Part shown: piece after piece, positions 1 through 9,022 of the stretch | How positions within the stretch are numbered: the stretch's first letter is position 1 | How the letters are laid out: each line of letters starts with the position of its first letter | NCBI RefSeq assembly: GCF_014205015.1 | Contig: NZ_JACHMO010000001.1 | Location: 7,130,001 to 7,194,000 of the forward strand | Length of the DNA: 64,000 nucleotides | Direction: 5' to 3' | From: Saccharothrix ecbatanensis | Lineage (GTDB): Bacteria; Actinomycetota; Actinomycetes; Mycobacteriales; Pseudonocardiaceae | Notes under the pieces: generated by a model | What the model saw: the letters and a program-made list of their open reading frames with translations, nothing else | Told to the model about the DNA's origin: nothing | The model's database searches: none | Translations under genes and position numbers: made by a program

Positions 1-419
1 CCGTGGCGTGCGGCGTTGTCGCGGATGGCGGCGGCGGTGTCGATCAGGGTGCGCCACTCGTCGTCGGTGAGCGCCGGGCGTTCGTCGTAGCCGTCGAGGC
101 CGGTGGCGGCGGCCAGCACCAGCACTTCCGCTCCGGCCGCGGCGAGGAGTGCGGCGACGCGGTCGGCTTCGTCCACTGTGGACTGCGCGCCGGTGTGCAG
201 CGGGACGGCCAGGAATCCGCCGACCAACGACAGGCCGTGCTCGTCCAACACGGCCTTCAACGCCTGCGGTTCGGCCGGCAGGTAGTCGGGCGGACCGAGT
301 TCGGTAGCCCGCAACCCGAGTGACGCCATTTCCGCCAGCACGGTCGCGGGTTCGAGCACGCGACCCCAGCCGGGCACTTCGCAGACACCCCACGAGATGG
401 GCGCTCCGGCGATCTTCAC
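1..419 (-). CDS. Sugar phosphate isomerase/epimerase, IolE-like (3' part cut by window edge)
   Basis: The frame opens at a GTG and reads MKIAGAPISWGVCEVPGWG, the N-terminus typical of xylose-isomerase-like TIM-barrel proteins such as IolE (inosose dehydratase). About 139 residues are visible, including a strand ending LVGGFLAVPLH, and the gene runs off the left edge. Its GTG overlaps the TGA of the upstream Gfo/Idh oxidoreductase by 4 bases (GTGA), so the two are translationally coupled. The pairing of an IolE-like protein with an inositol-dehydrogenase-like enzyme suggests catabolism of inositol or a related cyclic or acidic sugar, under the divergent LacI regulator. The exact substrate cannot be read from the sequence. 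Confidence 0.8.
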   Translation of the reverse strand, partial: MKIAGAPISWGVCEVPGWGRVLEPATVLAEMASLGLRATELGPPDYLPAEPQALKAVLDEHGLSLVGGFLAVPLHTGAQSTVDEADRVAALLAAAGAEVLVLAAATGLDGYDERPALTDDEWRTLIDTAAAIRDNAARH

Positions 420-1420
420 GCGACGACCTCCGTGGTCACTCGAACCGGGGCGCCGGAACGCCGGGACTGCTCGCACGCCTCGGCGAGCCGGAGGCTGATC
501 AAACTCTCCCGCGCGGGCGACGGGTTCGCCACCCTGCCCGCCACCACCTGCGTGAACACGGCCATCTCGTTCAGGTAGGCGCGGTGGAAGCGTTCCGGGA
601 AGCCGGGGTACGCGTCGGCCGCGACCTTCGGCCCGTCGGGCTCCAACGACGTCAACGGCGTGCGCGGGTCGAGGCCGACGGTCAGCGAATCACGGCTGCC
701 CATCACCTCGATGCGGTGGTCGTAGCCGAGGGGGTCGTGCCGACCGCCGGCCAACACGGCGTGCGCGCCGCCCGCGAACTTCAGCAGCACCACGGCGTTG
801 TCGACGTCGTCGGCCTCGGCGAACGCCTGGTCCACCAGCACCGATCCCGACGCGTACACCTCCACCACCGGTTCCCCGACCAGCCACGGCACCGCGTCCA
901 GGTCGTGGATCAGCAGGTCGCGGAAGATGCCGCCGGAGTGCGGCAGGTAGGAGAAGTCGGGCGGCTGGGCGTCGTTGCCGAGCGCCCGCACCAGGTAGAC
1001 GTCACCGACGTCGCCGGCCCGGATGCGCCGGTGGAGTTCGGACACCGCGGGGTCGAACCGGCGCTGGAAGCCGACCAGGACCTCCACACCGGACGCCTCC
1101 ACGTCGTCCACCAACGCCCGCATCTCGCCCTCATGACTGGCGATGGGCTTCTCGCACAGCGTCGGCACGCCCGCTGCGATGGCTTCGCGCAGCAACGCGG
1201 GGTGCGTGGTGGTGGGCGTGGCCAGCAGGATTCCGTCACTGGCGGTGAGCAGCGCGTCGAGGTCGTCCACGCTCCTGGTGCCGGGCAGCGCGGCGGACGC
1301 CTGTGCCGCGCGGCCGGGCACGGGGTCGAACAGCAGCACTTCGTCGACCTCGTCGAGGGTGGCCAGGTTGGTGGCGTGCATGGTGCCGATCCGACCGACT
1401 CCGGCAACTCCGATGCGCAT
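416..1420 (-). CDS. Gfo/Idh/MocA family oxidoreductase, inositol 2-dehydrogenase-like
   Basis: A 334-residue NAD(P)-dependent dehydrogenase. The N-terminal Rossmann motif is GVAGVGRIGTMHA (residues 4-16). The family EKP motif occurs in LCEKPIA (about residue 93), and a conserved H in FRDLLIHDLDAVPW lies near residue 172, as in myo-inositol dehydrogenases. Length fits the family. The ATG start at 1420 faces the LacI regulator across 149 bp holding the palindromic operators, and the stop overlaps the IolE-like GTG by 4 bases. It probably oxidises a polyol or sugar in the same pathway as the downstream isomerase. The substrate is inferred only from family and context. Confidence 0.85.
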   Translation of the reverse strand: MRIGVAGVGRIGTMHATNLATLDEVDEVLLFDPVPGRAAQASAALPGTRSVDDLDALLTASDGILLATPTTTHPALLREAIAAGVPTLCEKPIASHEGEMRALVDDVEASGVEVLVGFQRRFDPAVSELHRRIRAGDVGDVYLVRALGNDAQPPDFSYLPHSGGIFRDLLIHDLDAVPWLVGEPVVEVYASGSVLVDQAFAEADDVDNAVVLLKFAGGAHAVLAGGRHDPLGYDHRIEVMGSRDSLTVGLDPRTPLTSLEPDGPKVAADAYPGFPERFHRAYLNEMAVFTQVVAGRVANPSPARESLISLRLAEACEQSRRSGAPVRVTTEVVA

Positions 1421-1456
1421 CCCGCTGGTCTCCGTCCTGGTAGAGGCGGTCTCACG

Positions 1457-1487
1457 TTAGAGCGCTCTATTTGTTGGAGCGCTCTAA
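1457..1487. promoter_or_regulatory. Double palindromic LacI-type operator
   Basis: Two copies of the 8-bp palindrome GAGCGCTC lie at 1460-1467 and 1477-1484. The outer arms TTAGAGCGCTC (1457-1467) and GAGCGCTCTAA (1477-1487) are perfect inverted copies, so the 31 bp form a palindrome of palindromes with centres 17 bp apart. The GAGCGCTC core is typical of actinobacterial LacI/CebR-type operators. It sits between the divergent lacI-type gene and the dehydrogenase, so autoregulation and control of the catabolic genes is the natural reading. Confidence 0.8.
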
Positions 1488-1569
1488 GGCTGTAGCGTCC
1501 GTCACACGGGTGTCAAGGGTGCGTTTCCCGCTCGTGACGTCCGGCGGCGGTCGCAGGAGGGGAGGGACG

Positions 1570-2565
1570 GTGGTCAGACCGACGATGGAGGACGTCGCGG
1601 CGCGCGCCGGGGTGTCCCGCGCGTTGGTGTCGCTGGTGATGCGAGGATCACCGAAAGTGAGCGATCAGCGACGGGCAGCGGTGCTGAAGGCGGCCGAGGA
1701 GCTGGGGTACTCGCCGCACGCCATGGCGCGGTCGTTGGCCAGCCGCACGTCGCACGTGCTCGGCGTGATGGTGTCCGACCTGCACAACGCGTTCTTCGCG
1801 GAGGTCGTGGACGGGCTCGACGCGGTGGCGAACGAGCAGGGCTTCGAGCTGATCATCAACACCGGCGGGCGCAGTCCGACGCGGGAACGGCGGGCGTTGC
1901 GGAGCCTGCTGTCGTTCCGGCCGGCGGGGTTGGTCCTGCTGTCACCGGTGGTGCCGGCGGCGGACATCGGGCAGGCGGCGGACCAGACGCCGGTGGTGCT
2001 GGTGGCGCGGTCGTCCCGGTTGTCCACTGTGGACACCGTCAACGACGACGGCGAGCGCGGCATCGGACTGGCGGTGGACCACCTGGTGTCGTTGGGGCAC
2101 AAGCGGATCGCGCACCTCGATGGTGGCGAGGGCACGCAGGCCGCACCACGCCGACGCGGCTACCTCACCGCGATGGCGTCCCACGGCCTCCCGCCGCGCG
2201 TGGTGGGCAGCGAGTACACCGACGCGGCGGGGGCGCGTGCGGTGCAGGGACTGCTGGGCGACATGCCCACCGCGATCATCTCGTGCAACGACTTCAACGC
2301 GATCGGCGCGATCTCCGCCTTGGAGGAGGCCGGTTTCCGCGTTCCGCAGGACGTCTCGGTGGTGGGCTACGACAACACCTCGCTGGCCGCGTTGCGGCAC
2401 GTCTCCCTGACCACGATCGACCAGCCGCGCAACGAGTTCGGCCGCCTCGCCGCCGAAGCCCTGCTGCAACGCGTGCGGGGTGAGCGCGACGAGCCCGTGC
2501 GCCACCTGCTCCACCCGTCCCTGGTCGTCCGCGCCACCACCGCCCCGCCGGTCAGGCCAGCTTGA
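1570..2565 (+). CDS. LacI family transcriptional regulator
   Basis: A 331-residue repressor. The helix-turn-helix MEDVAARAGVSRALVSLVM is at residues 6-24, followed by a hinge and a periplasmic-binding-protein-like sugar domain that includes GVMVSDLHNAFFAEVVDG and VVGYDN. The GTG at 1570 is chosen because it follows AGGAGGGGAGGG closely and puts the HTH at the N-terminus. An in-frame TTG further upstream lies inside the operator and is not credible. It is divergent from the Gfo/Idh and IolE-like genes, which it probably represses. Its 3' end overlaps the convergent SMR gene by 14 bp. Confidence 0.92.
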   Translation: MVRPTMEDVAARAGVSRALVSLVMRGSPKVSDQRRAAVLKAAEELGYSPHAMARSLASRTSHVLGVMVSDLHNAFFAEVVDGLDAVANEQGFELIINTGGRSPTRERRALRSLLSFRPAGLVLLSPVVPAADIGQAADQTPVVLVARSSRLSTVDTVNDDGERGIGLAVDHLVSLGHKRIAHLDGGEGTQAAPRRRGYLTAMASHGLPPRVVGSEYTDAAGARAVQGLLGDMPTAIISCNDFNAIGAISALEEAGFRVPQDVSVVGYDNTSLAALRHVSLTTIDQPRNEFGRLAAEALLQRVRGERDEPVRHLLHPSLVVRATTAPPVRPA

Positions 2566-2860
2566 GCCCGACCACCCCGAGGACGATCAACGCCAGGCAC
2601 GCCAGCCGCAGCGGTGACGCGCTCTCACCTGCGGAGATGCCCACCAGGACCACGCCGACGGCGCCGAGCCCGACCCACACCGCGTAGGCCGTGCCGACGG
2701 GCAGGTCGCGCATGGCGATCGCGAGCATCACAAAACTCGTCACCGCCGCCGCGATCCCCACCGCCGTCGGCCAAGGACGCGTGAACCCGTCCGACCGGCC
2801 GAGCGCCGTGGCCCACACGACCTCCAGCAACGCCGCGCCGAGCAGCAGCAACCAGGCCAT
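2552..2860 (-). CDS. Small multidrug resistance family transporter, Gdx/SugE-like guanidinium exporter
   Basis: A 102-residue, four-helix membrane protein. The motifs LLEVVWATALGRSDGFT (residues 11-27, with the essential membrane Glu13), LPVGTAYAVWVGLGAVG and the ending LALIVLGVVGLKLA closely resemble E. coli SugE/Gdx, which exports guanidinium. The ATG lies only 2 bp beyond the stop of the upstream SDR gene, so the two form an operon. A divergent TetR gene with a shared operator suggests inducible expression. A second SMR protein occurs at 50959. Export of a different small cation remains possible. Confidence 0.88.
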   Translation of the reverse strand: MAWLLLLGAALLEVVWATALGRSDGFTRPWPTAVGIAAAVTSFVMLAIAMRDLPVGTAYAVWVGLGAVGVVLVGISAGESASPLRLACLALIVLGVVGLKLA

Positions 2861-2862
2861 GG

Positions 2863-3603
2863 CTACGCCACCGCGCCCGCGTCCACGACGAGCGCCGCAC
2901 CGGTGACGTTGCGCCCGCCGTCACCGACCAGGTACGCCACCGCCGCGGCCACGTCCTCCGGGTCGCAGTACCGGCCGAGCGCGGTGTGGCGGCGCTCCCC
3001 GTCGGCGTCCGGGCCGTCGGCCGGGTTCATCTCCGTGTCGGTCGAGCCGGGGTGGACCAGGTTGACCGTGATGCCGCGCGGGCCGAGGTCGCGGGCCAGG
3101 CCCTTGGTCAGCCCGATCAGCGCCGACTTGCTCATCGCGTAGAGGGCCCAGCCCGGGTCCGGCACCCGTTCGACCAGGCTGCTGCCGATGCCGACGATCC
3201 GACCGCCCGCCGTCATGTGCGGCACGACCGCCTGGACCAGCACGAACGCCGCGCGGGCGTGGATCGCCAGGATCCGGTCGACGTCCTCGACGGTGACGTC
3301 CTCGAACGGCCCGTAAGGGGCGATGCCCGCGTTGTTGACCAGGATGTCCACCCCGCCGAACGCGGTCGCGGCACGGTCGACGGCGGCGCGGAGGGCGGCG
3401 ACATCGGTCGCTTCGGCTTCCACCGCGAGCGCCCGCACGCCCAGGGCCGTCATCTCCTCGACCACCGCACGGGCACGGTCGCCGGACCTCGCGTACGTGA
3501 TCGCCACGTTCGCGCCCTCACGCGCCAACCGCTTGGCGATCGCCGCCCCGATTCCCCGGCTGCCGCCCGTGACCAGCGCGGACTTTCCTGCCAGCTGTCC
3601 CAT
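2863..3603 (-). CDS. SDR family NAD(P)-dependent oxidoreductase
   Basis: A 246-residue classical short-chain dehydrogenase. It has the cofactor motif TGGSRGIG (residues 12-19), the NNAG motif (about 88-91), and the catalytic Ser with YAMSK (Tyr and Lys of the YxxxK motif near residue 155). The C-terminal VTGAALVVDAG is usual for 3-oxoacyl-reductase-like members. It is first in a two-gene operon with the SMR exporter and is divergent from a TetR regulator, with a shared dyad upstream. The substrate is unknown. Confidence 0.88.
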   Translation of the reverse strand: MGQLAGKSALVTGGSRGIGAAIAKRLAREGANVAITYARSGDRARAVVEEMTALGVRALAVEAEATDVAALRAAVDRAATAFGGVDILVNNAGIAPYGPFEDVTVEDVDRILAIHARAAFVLVQAVVPHMTAGGRIVGIGSSLVERVPDPGWALYAMSKSALIGLTKGLARDLGPRGITVNLVHPGSTDTEMNPADGPDADGERRHTALGRYCDPEDVAAAVAYLVGDGGRNVTGAALVVDAGAVA

Positions 3604-3618
3604 CGCATCCCCCGTTAA

Positions 3619-3660
3619 CCGGAACTGGTTCCGCTTCAGCTTAAGCGGAACCCATTCCGG
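3619..3660. promoter_or_regulatory. TetR-type operator between divergent SDR and tetR genes
   Basis: An 18-bp arm at 3619-3636 is repeated in inverted orientation at 3643-3660 with two mismatches around a 6-bp centre. Each arm contains a smaller GGAAC/GTTCC-type dyad (GGAACTGGTTCC at 3621-3632). This nested symmetry just upstream of both start codons fits a TetR operator controlling both genes. Confidence 0.7.
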
Positions 3661-3685
3661 TTGTCGAGGTCGTTAAGCTGCCGGC

Positions 3686-4246
3686 GTGACGCGCGAGCGG
3701 GCCGACGCCGCCAAGAACCGGGCGAAGATCCTGGCCGCCGCCGCCGACATCGTGGCCGAACGCGGCATCGAAGGCCTCGCCATGGCCGAGGTCGCCGCCG
3801 CGTCCGGGGTGGGCGTCGGCACCCTCTACCGCCGCTTCGGCGACCGTTCCGGCCTGGCCCACGCGTTGATCGACGCCTCGGAACGCGAGTTCCAGGCCGC
3901 GTTCCTGACCGGTCCGCCGCCCGTCGGCCCCGGCGCGCCTCCCGCCGAGCGGATCAGGGCGTTCCTGCACGCGTTGGTGGACCGCACGCTCGCCCAGCTC
4001 GACCTGCTCCTGATGGCCGAGACCGCCGGACCGTTCGCCCGCTTCGGCGGCGCGTACGACGCGCACCACCACCACCTGGCCTTGCTGATCGCGCGGGCCC
4101 GACCGGACGTGGACGCCGCGTTCACCGCGGATGCCCTGCTGGCCCCGCTGGCAGCGAACCTGGTCGCCCACCGCGACATCGGGTCCGCGGCGATCAAAAC
4201 CGGCCTGGACACCCTGCTCGACGGACTGCTCGCCCCGACGGACTAG
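3686..4246 (+). CDS. TetR/AcrR family transcriptional regulator
   Basis: A 186-residue regulator. The N-terminal HTH is GLAMAEVAAASGVGVGTLYRRF (residues 30-51), with GTLYRRF marking the recognition helix. The C-terminal ligand-binding domain includes an unusual DAHHHHLALL stretch near residue 125. The start is a GTG at 3686. It is divergent from the SDR-SMR operon and probably represses it, with an unknown cationic or hydrophobic ligand. A strong hairpin follows the stop codon immediately. Confidence 0.87.
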   Translation: MTRERADAAKNRAKILAAAADIVAERGIEGLAMAEVAAASGVGVGTLYRRFGDRSGLAHALIDASEREFQAAFLTGPPPVGPGAPPAERIRAFLHALVDRTLAQLDLLLMAETAGPFARFGGAYDAHHHHLALLIARARPDVDAAFTADALLAPLAANLVAHRDIGSAAIKTGLDTLLDGLLAPTD

Positions 4247-4247
4247 G

Positions 4248-4273
4248 CGGTGTTTCGGAAGTCCGAAACACCG
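4248..4273. terminator. Bidirectional hairpin terminator between tetR and tctA
   Basis: A perfect 11-bp stem (4248-4258 with 4263-4273) with loop AAGT lies between the convergent tetR (stop at 4246) and tctA (stop at 4275). There is no U-tract, which is common in actinomycetes. It can serve both strands. Confidence 0.75.
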
Positions 4274-4274
4274 A

Positions 4275-5810
4275 CTAAGCGTCCACCTTCGGCCGTTCCA
4301 CCTGCACGGGCGGTTCGGTGGGCGGTGCGGGCTTGCGGAACAGGCGGCTGATCAGCGGCCAGGCGAGCAGGACCACCACGATCGCGTAGACGACCAGCGA
4401 GAACGGGGTGTTGACCAGACCGGTCAGCGAGCCGTCCGACAGCTGCAACGCCCGGCGCATCTGCTGCTCGGCGGCCGGCCCGAGGATGACGGCGATGATC
4501 GCGGGCAGCACGGGCAGGCCGTACCGGCGCATCACGAAGCCCAGCACCCCGATCACGAACATCACCAGCAGGTCGAACACGTCCGCCTTCACCGCGTACG
4601 CGCCGACACTGGCGAAGAACAGGATCCCCGCGTACAGGTACGGCCGCGGGATGCGCAGCAGCTTCGCCCACACCGGCGCCAACGGCAGGTTCAGCACCAG
4701 CAGCAGGCACAGGCCGATGAACAGGGACGCGATCAGGCCCCAGACCAGCGCGGACTCCCGTTCGAACAGCAGTGGTCCGGGCTGGATGCCGTACTGCTGG
4801 AACGCCGCCAGCATCACCGCGGCCACCGCCGTCGTCGGCAGGCCGAGCGTCAGCATCGACACCAGCGTGCCCGCCGCGGACGCGCTGGCCGTCGCCTCCG
4901 GACCGGCGACGCCCTCGATCGCGCCCTTGCCGAACTCGTCCCGGTGGTTCTTGGACAGCCGCTTCTCCGCCACGTACGACAGGAACGTCGGGATCTCCGC
5001 GCCGCCGGCCGGCACCGCGCCGAACGGGAACCCGATCAGCGGACCGCGCAGCCACGGCTTCCACGCCCGCTTGAGGTCCGCCCGACCCAGGAACGCGCGG
5101 CCGACCGGGATCGCCGAGCCGGGCTTGCGCCGCAGGTGGGCGGCCACCCACAGGGACTCGCCGACGGCGAACAGCGCCACCGCGACCACCACCACGTCGA
5201 TGCCGTCGGCCAAGTGCAGCGAGCCGAACGTGAGCCGCTGCTGGCCGGTCATCTCGTCCAGCCCGACCAGGCCGATGGTGAGGCCGATCAGCAGCGACGC
5301 GAACCCGCGCACCCTGGACGCGCCGAGCACGGACGTGACCGCGATGAACGCCAACACCATGATCGCGAAGAAGTCCGGCGCGCCGATGTCCACGGCGAGC
5401 TTCGCCACCGTCGGCGCGAGCAGCACGAGCAGCGTCGTGCCGATGATCCCGCCGATGAAGTGCCCGATGGCCGCCGCCGCGAGCGCTTGCGCACCGCGAC
5501 CCTGGCGTGCCATCGGATTGCCGTCGATCGCCGCGACCACCGCCGCGCTCTCACCCGGCGTGTTGAGCAGGATCGACGTGGTCGAGCCGCCGAACATGCC
5601 GCCGTAGTAGATGCCGGCGAACATGATGAACGCCCCGGTCGGCTCCAGGCCGTAGGTGACGGGCAGCAGCAACGCCACCGCCATGGCCGGACCGATGCCC
5701 GGCAGCACGCCGATCGCCGTGCCCAGCAGCACGCCCAACGCGGCCAGCGCGAGGTGCGTCGGCGTCAGGGCGGTCGCGAATCCTTCGAGGAGGTTGTTGA
5801 ACGAGTCCAC
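4275..5810 (-). CDS. tctA: Tripartite tricarboxylate transporter, large permease TctA
   Basis: A 511-residue polytopic membrane protein with about twelve hydrophobic segments. Glycine-rich [17 protein letters not shown] (residues 34-50) and [20 protein letters not shown] (68-87) are signature segments of TctA permeases. It forms the transport pore for a carboxylate delivered by TctC and works with the small subunit TctB. The GTG start lies 1 bp after the tctB stop. The gene is last of tctC-tctB-tctA and ends at the shared hairpin. Confidence 0.93.
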   Translation of the reverse strand: MDSFNNLLEGFATALTPTHLALAALGVLLGTAIGVLPGIGPAMAVALLLPVTYGLEPTGAFIMFAGIYYGGMFGGSTTSILLNTPGESAAVVAAIDGNPMARQGRGAQALAAAAIGHFIGGIIGTTLLVLLAPTVAKLAVDIGAPDFFAIMVLAFIAVTSVLGASRVRGFASLLIGLTIGLVGLDEMTGQQRLTFGSLHLADGIDVVVVAVALFAVGESLWVAAHLRRKPGSAIPVGRAFLGRADLKRAWKPWLRGPLIGFPFGAVPAGGAEIPTFLSYVAEKRLSKNHRDEFGKGAIEGVAGPEATASASAAGTLVSMLTLGLPTTAVAAVMLAAFQQYGIQPGPLLFERESALVWGLIASLFIGLCLLLVLNLPLAPVWAKLLRIPRPYLYAGILFFASVGAYAVKADVFDLLVMFVIGVLGFVMRRYGLPVLPAIIAVILGPAAEQQMRRALQLSDGSLTGLVNTPFSLVVYAIVVVLLAWPLISRLFRKPAPPTEPPVQVERPKVDA

Positions 5811-5811
5811 G

Positions 5812-6363
5812 TCAGAACATCCCCACCAGAGGCCCGCCGGGCAGCGGCACGCCCAGGAGGTTGTTGAACAGGACGAACGTGAGCACCGACAGCCCCGCGG
5901 CGATCAACGGGTCGCGGACGAAGTTCCGGCTGCCCAGCGCGTACGCCGCGCCCCAGAACAGGATCGCCCCGGAGATCGGGAAGCCGACCACGCCGATCAG
6001 CGCCGCGTTGGCCAGGAACGCGCCGCACAGCAGCAGCACGGTCCGCCAGTCCGCGGGCGCGGTGAGGTCGACGTCCTCGCCGCCCTCCGCCTCACCGCGT
6101 CCACCGCGCAGCACGTCACGTGCGAGCAGCGCGGCGACCACGATCAACCCGACGCCGACCACCATCGGCACCGCCTTCGGGCCGACCGGCCCGCGCTGCG
6201 CGAAGTCGGTGTGGATCCGGATCGCGTCGACCAGGACCAGCACGCCCAACCCGACCAGCACCGCCGACACGCCCAGCTCCGACCGCTCCCGGAGCCATGC
6301 CCGGCTCAGGGTTCTGCTCGGCGGCTCGTTCACGACCTTGTGCACGTCCAACCCTCCACTCAT
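5812..6363 (-). CDS. tctB: Tripartite tricarboxylate transporter, small permease TctB
   Basis: A 183-residue membrane protein with four predicted helices: [19 protein letters not shown], a [16 protein letters not shown] segment, [20 protein letters not shown] and the C-terminal [14 protein letters not shown]. The C-terminal [12 protein letters not shown] ending is common in TctB proteins. The ATG at 6363 overlaps the tctC stop by 4 bases (ATGA), which fixes the start although the frame stays open upstream. It completes the secondary carboxylate transporter in the membrane. Confidence 0.9.
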   Translation of the reverse strand: MSGGLDVHKVVNEPPSRTLSRAWLRERSELGVSAVLVGLGVLVLVDAIRIHTDFAQRGPVGPKAVPMVVGVGLIVVAALLARDVLRGGRGEAEGGEDVDLTAPADWRTVLLLCGAFLANAALIGVVGFPISGAILFWGAAYALGSRNFVRDPLIAAGLSVLTFVLFNNLLGVPLPGGPLVGMF

Positions 6364-7340
6364 GCCAGCCCCAGGTCCTTGAGCACGGTCGCCACCCGGT
6401 CGTTCTCCGCACGCAGGAACGCGCCGAACTCGTCCCCCGGCGCGAACGCGTCCGTCCAGCCGTTGCGGGCCAACGCCTCCCGCCACTGCGAGGTGCCGTG
6501 CAGATCGGTGAACAGGTCGACCAGCCGGGCCCGGTCGGTGTCGCTGATCCCCGGCGGCGCGACCACGCCGCGCCAGTTGTTGAACTCGACGTCCACGCCC
6601 GACTCGCGCAGCGTCGGCGCGTCCACACCGGACAGCCGTGAACCGCTGGTCACCGCCAGCACCCGGATCTGCCCGGCCTCGATCTGGTCCCGGTACTCGC
6701 CGACGCCGGACACGCCGAACGCGACCTTCCCGCCCAGCACCGACGCCAGCAGCTCGCCACCGCCGTCGAACGGGATGTAGTTGACCGTCCGAGGGTCCAG
6801 GCCGACCGCCTTCGCCATCAGCATCGGCGCCAGGTGATCCGGCCCGCCCGGCGACGAACCGCCGCCGACCTGCACCGCGCCCGGGTTCGCCTTCCACGCG
6901 TCGACCAGCTCGGCCAACGTCCGGTACGGCGAGTCCTTGCCGACCACGACGATGTCCGGCTCCTCGATGAGCTTCGCGATCGGCGTGGTGTCGAGCAGCG
7001 ACGACGGTGCCTTGTTCGTGTAGACGCTGCCGACCACGCCCAGGCCCATCGACATCACCAGCTTGCCGTTGCCGCGCTCGCTGACGATCCGGCCGAGCCC
7101 GACCGTGCCGCCCGCGCCGGGCAGGTTGAACACCTCCGTGTTGCGGATCAGGTCGGCGTCCTCCATCACCTTCGCCGCCGTGCGCGCCGTGACGTCGTAG
7201 CCGCCGCCCGGCGAGTTCGGCACCAGCACGCGCAGGCTCCGCAACGACGCCGTGTCGCCCGTGCCGGACGTCAGCAGCGGCGGCACGAGGACGACGACCG
7301 CCAACGCGCCGACGACCGCGAGCCAGTTCGTGATCCGCAC
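6360..7340 (-). CDS. tctC: Tripartite tricarboxylate transporter substrate-binding protein TctC
   Basis: A 326-residue extracytoplasmic binding protein of the Bug/TctC family. An N-terminal hydrophobic segment (about residues 6-24) acts as signal or anchor, and no lipobox Cys is seen. LVPNSPGGGYDVTAR and VPFDGGGELLASVLGGKVAFGVSG-type family segments (given here in part) are present, and the length is usual. The GTG at 7340 is preferred because the purine-rich GAGAGGCAGGGA precedes it and it begins the signal segment. An upstream in-frame extension lacks such features. It is divergent from the sensor kinase, whose system probably controls it. Confidence 0.9.
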   Translation of the reverse strand: MRITNWLAVVGALAVVVLVPPLLTSGTGDTASLRSLRVLVPNSPGGGYDVTARTAAKVMEDADLIRNTEVFNLPGAGGTVGLGRIVSERGNGKLVMSMGLGVVGSVYTNKAPSSLLDTTPIAKLIEEPDIVVVGKDSPYRTLAELVDAWKANPGAVQVGGGSSPGGPDHLAPMLMAKAVGLDPRTVNYIPFDGGGELLASVLGGKVAFGVSGVGEYRDQIEAGQIRVLAVTSGSRLSGVDAPTLRESGVDVEFNNWRGVVAPPGISDTDRARLVDLFTDLHGTSQWREALARNGWTDAFAPGDEFGAFLRAENDRVATVLKDLGLA

Positions 7341-7419
7341 TGTGATCCCTGCCTCTCTTCCGCGTGGTTCGACATGTTGCTCTCGTGTAAACAGAGAAGT
7401 CCCGCTTGCGCGCCTAAGG

Positions 7420-7435
7420 GTTCTTTTGTTCTTTG
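7420..7435. promoter_or_regulatory. Tandem 8-bp repeat in the tctC/sensor-kinase intergenic region
   Basis: GTTCTTTT and GTTCTTTG lie head to tail in an otherwise GC-rich 134-bp region between the divergent tctCBA operon and the two-component genes. T-rich direct repeats of this kind are plausible binding sites for CitB/DpiA-type response regulators. This is inference from position and pattern only. Confidence 0.35.
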
Positions 7436-7474
7436 TGGTCACGGACGGCGCCGATCCGCCAGGAGGTCTTCGTC

Positions 7475-9022
7475 ATGGGGCGTCGCGGATCCCTGGCCCG
7501 TCAGCTGCTCGTGTGGCAACTGGTAGTGGTCGTGGCGCTGTTGTGCGCGGTGGGTGTGCTGTCCGTCGTCCAGGCGGGGAACAACTTCCGCACTACCGAG
7601 GGACGCCGGATGCTGTCCGTGGCCGAGGACGTGGGCGCGACGGCGGGCGTGCGGGTGTCGTTGGCCGACCCGCTGCGGCACTACGCGCTGGCGCCGTTCG
7701 CGGAGAGCGCGCGCAGCCTGTCCGGCGCCAGTTACGTGATCATCACCGATCCCGGCCGCAAGGTGCTGACCTCGCCCGATCCGAGCCAGGTCGGCGGCAC
7801 GCTGGACGTCGGCGACAGCACCGCGTTGCAGGGCCGGTCGTGGGTCGGGGAGCTGGACGGCGCGACCGTGGCGCACGTGCCGGTGATCGGTGACGACGGC
7901 ACGGTGATCGGGCTGGTCGCGGCCGGGCAGCAGGCGCCGGGGTTCTGGGAGGGTGTGCTGGACTCGCCGGACAACGCGCTGCGGCTGCTCGGCGTGGCGC
8001 TGGTCATCGGCGTCGCCGGGTCGCTGCTGCTCGCGCGGCGGGTGAAGAACCAGACCCTCGGCCTGGAACCGCACGAGATCACCGCGCTGGTCGAGTACCG
8101 GGAAGCGCTGCTGCACGGCATCAAGGAGGGCGTCGTGGCACTGGATCCGCAGCACCGGATCACGCTGGTCAACGACCACGCGCGCGACCTGCTGGCGTTG
8201 CCGCCGGACGCCGTGGGGCGGTCGCTGTCGGAGCTGGACCTGGACGAACGGCTGCGTGACGTGCTCACCGGGCGGGCGACCGGCGTGGACCAGCTCGCGC
8301 TGACCGGCGGCCGGGTGCTGACCCTGAACTACATGCCGCTCGACGTGCACGGCGCGGTGGTCACCCTGCGGGACCGGACCGAGTTGACGACGTTGCGGGA
8401 CGAGCTGGACGCGAACCGGCACGCCACCGACACCCTGCGGGCGCAGGCGCACGAGTTCAGCAACCGCCTGCACACCATCGCCGGACTGGTGGAGCTGGGC
8501 GAGTACGACGAGGTGCGCGGGTTCATCAGCCGCATCAACACGGCGCAGGGCGCGTGGCGGGCCGAGGTCGGCTCGAAGGTCGCCGACCCGGCGGTGGCGG
8601 CGCTGCTGATCGCGAAGTCCAGCCTGGCCGCCGAACGCGGCATCGGGCTGCGGATGGCGCCGGACAGCTCGTTGGGCGCGGTGGACGAGGAGTTGTCCAC
8701 GGACCTCGTCACGGTGCTCGGGAACCTGGTGGACAACGCGTTGGACGCGCTGTCGGAAGGCGGCTGGATCGAGGTGTCGGTGCGGTCCTCGCCGGACGAG
8801 GTCGTGGTCGTGGTGCGGGATTCCGGGCCTGGTGTCGCGGCCGGACTGGCCGAGGAGGTGTTCCGGCACGGGTTCACCACCAAGGCCGCCGAACAGGGTC
8901 AGCGCGGGCTCGGTCTGGCGCTGATCCGGCAGACCTGCCTGCGGCGCGGCGGAAGCGTGCGGGTGCGCAACGAGAACGGCGCGGTGTTCACCGCCAGGCT
9001 GCCCGTGGAGGTGCCGGTGTGA
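7475..9022 (+). CDS. CitA/DctB-like sensor histidine kinase
   Basis: A 515-residue membrane kinase. A first helix (about 13-32), an extracytoplasmic PDC/Cache-type sensor (33-165) and a second helix (170-187) are followed by a PAS domain (210-305). The phospho-acceptor His326 is in QAHEFSNRLHTIAGL, typical of citrate-family kinases. The HATPase has an N box NLVDNALDAL (417-426), DSGPG (449-453) and GLGLALI (478-484). The ATG at 7475 follows AGGAGG closely. The stop overlaps the response regulator start. Divergence from tctCBA suggests that it senses the carboxylate imported by that transporter. Confidence 0.9.
   Translation: MGRRGSLARQLLVWQLVVVVALLCAVGVLSVVQAGNNFRTTEGRRMLSVAEDVGATAGVRVSLADPLRHYALAPFAESARSLSGASYVIITDPGRKVLTSPDPSQVGGTLDVGDSTALQGRSWVGELDGATVAHVPVIGDDGTVIGLVAAGQQAPGFWEGVLDSPDNALRLLGVALVIGVAGSLLLARRVKNQTLGLEPHEITALVEYREALLHGIKEGVVALDPQHRITLVNDHARDLLALPPDAVGRSLSELDLDERLRDVLTGRATGVDQLALTGGRVLTLNYMPLDVHGAVVTLRDRTELTTLRDELDANRHATDTLRAQAHEFSNRLHTIAGLVELGEYDEVRGFISRINTAQGAWRAEVGSKVADPAVAALLIAKSSLAAERGIGLRMAPDSSLGAVDEELSTDLVTVLGNLVDNALDALSEGGWIEVSVRSSPDEVVVVVRDSGPGVAAGLAEEVFRHGFTTKAAEQGQRGLGLALIRQTCLRRGGSVRVRNENGAVFTARLPVEVPV

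Noticed and set aside
320..1495. Long plus-strand frame opposite the Gfo/Idh gene
   Set aside because: Arg/His/Val-rich composition and a start without ribosome binding site; it mirrors a well-supported gene on the other strand.
5812..6897. Longer reading of tctB extending into the tctC gene
   Set aside because: The upstream part lies out of frame within tctC. The ATGA overlap at 6363 gives a normal TctB length.
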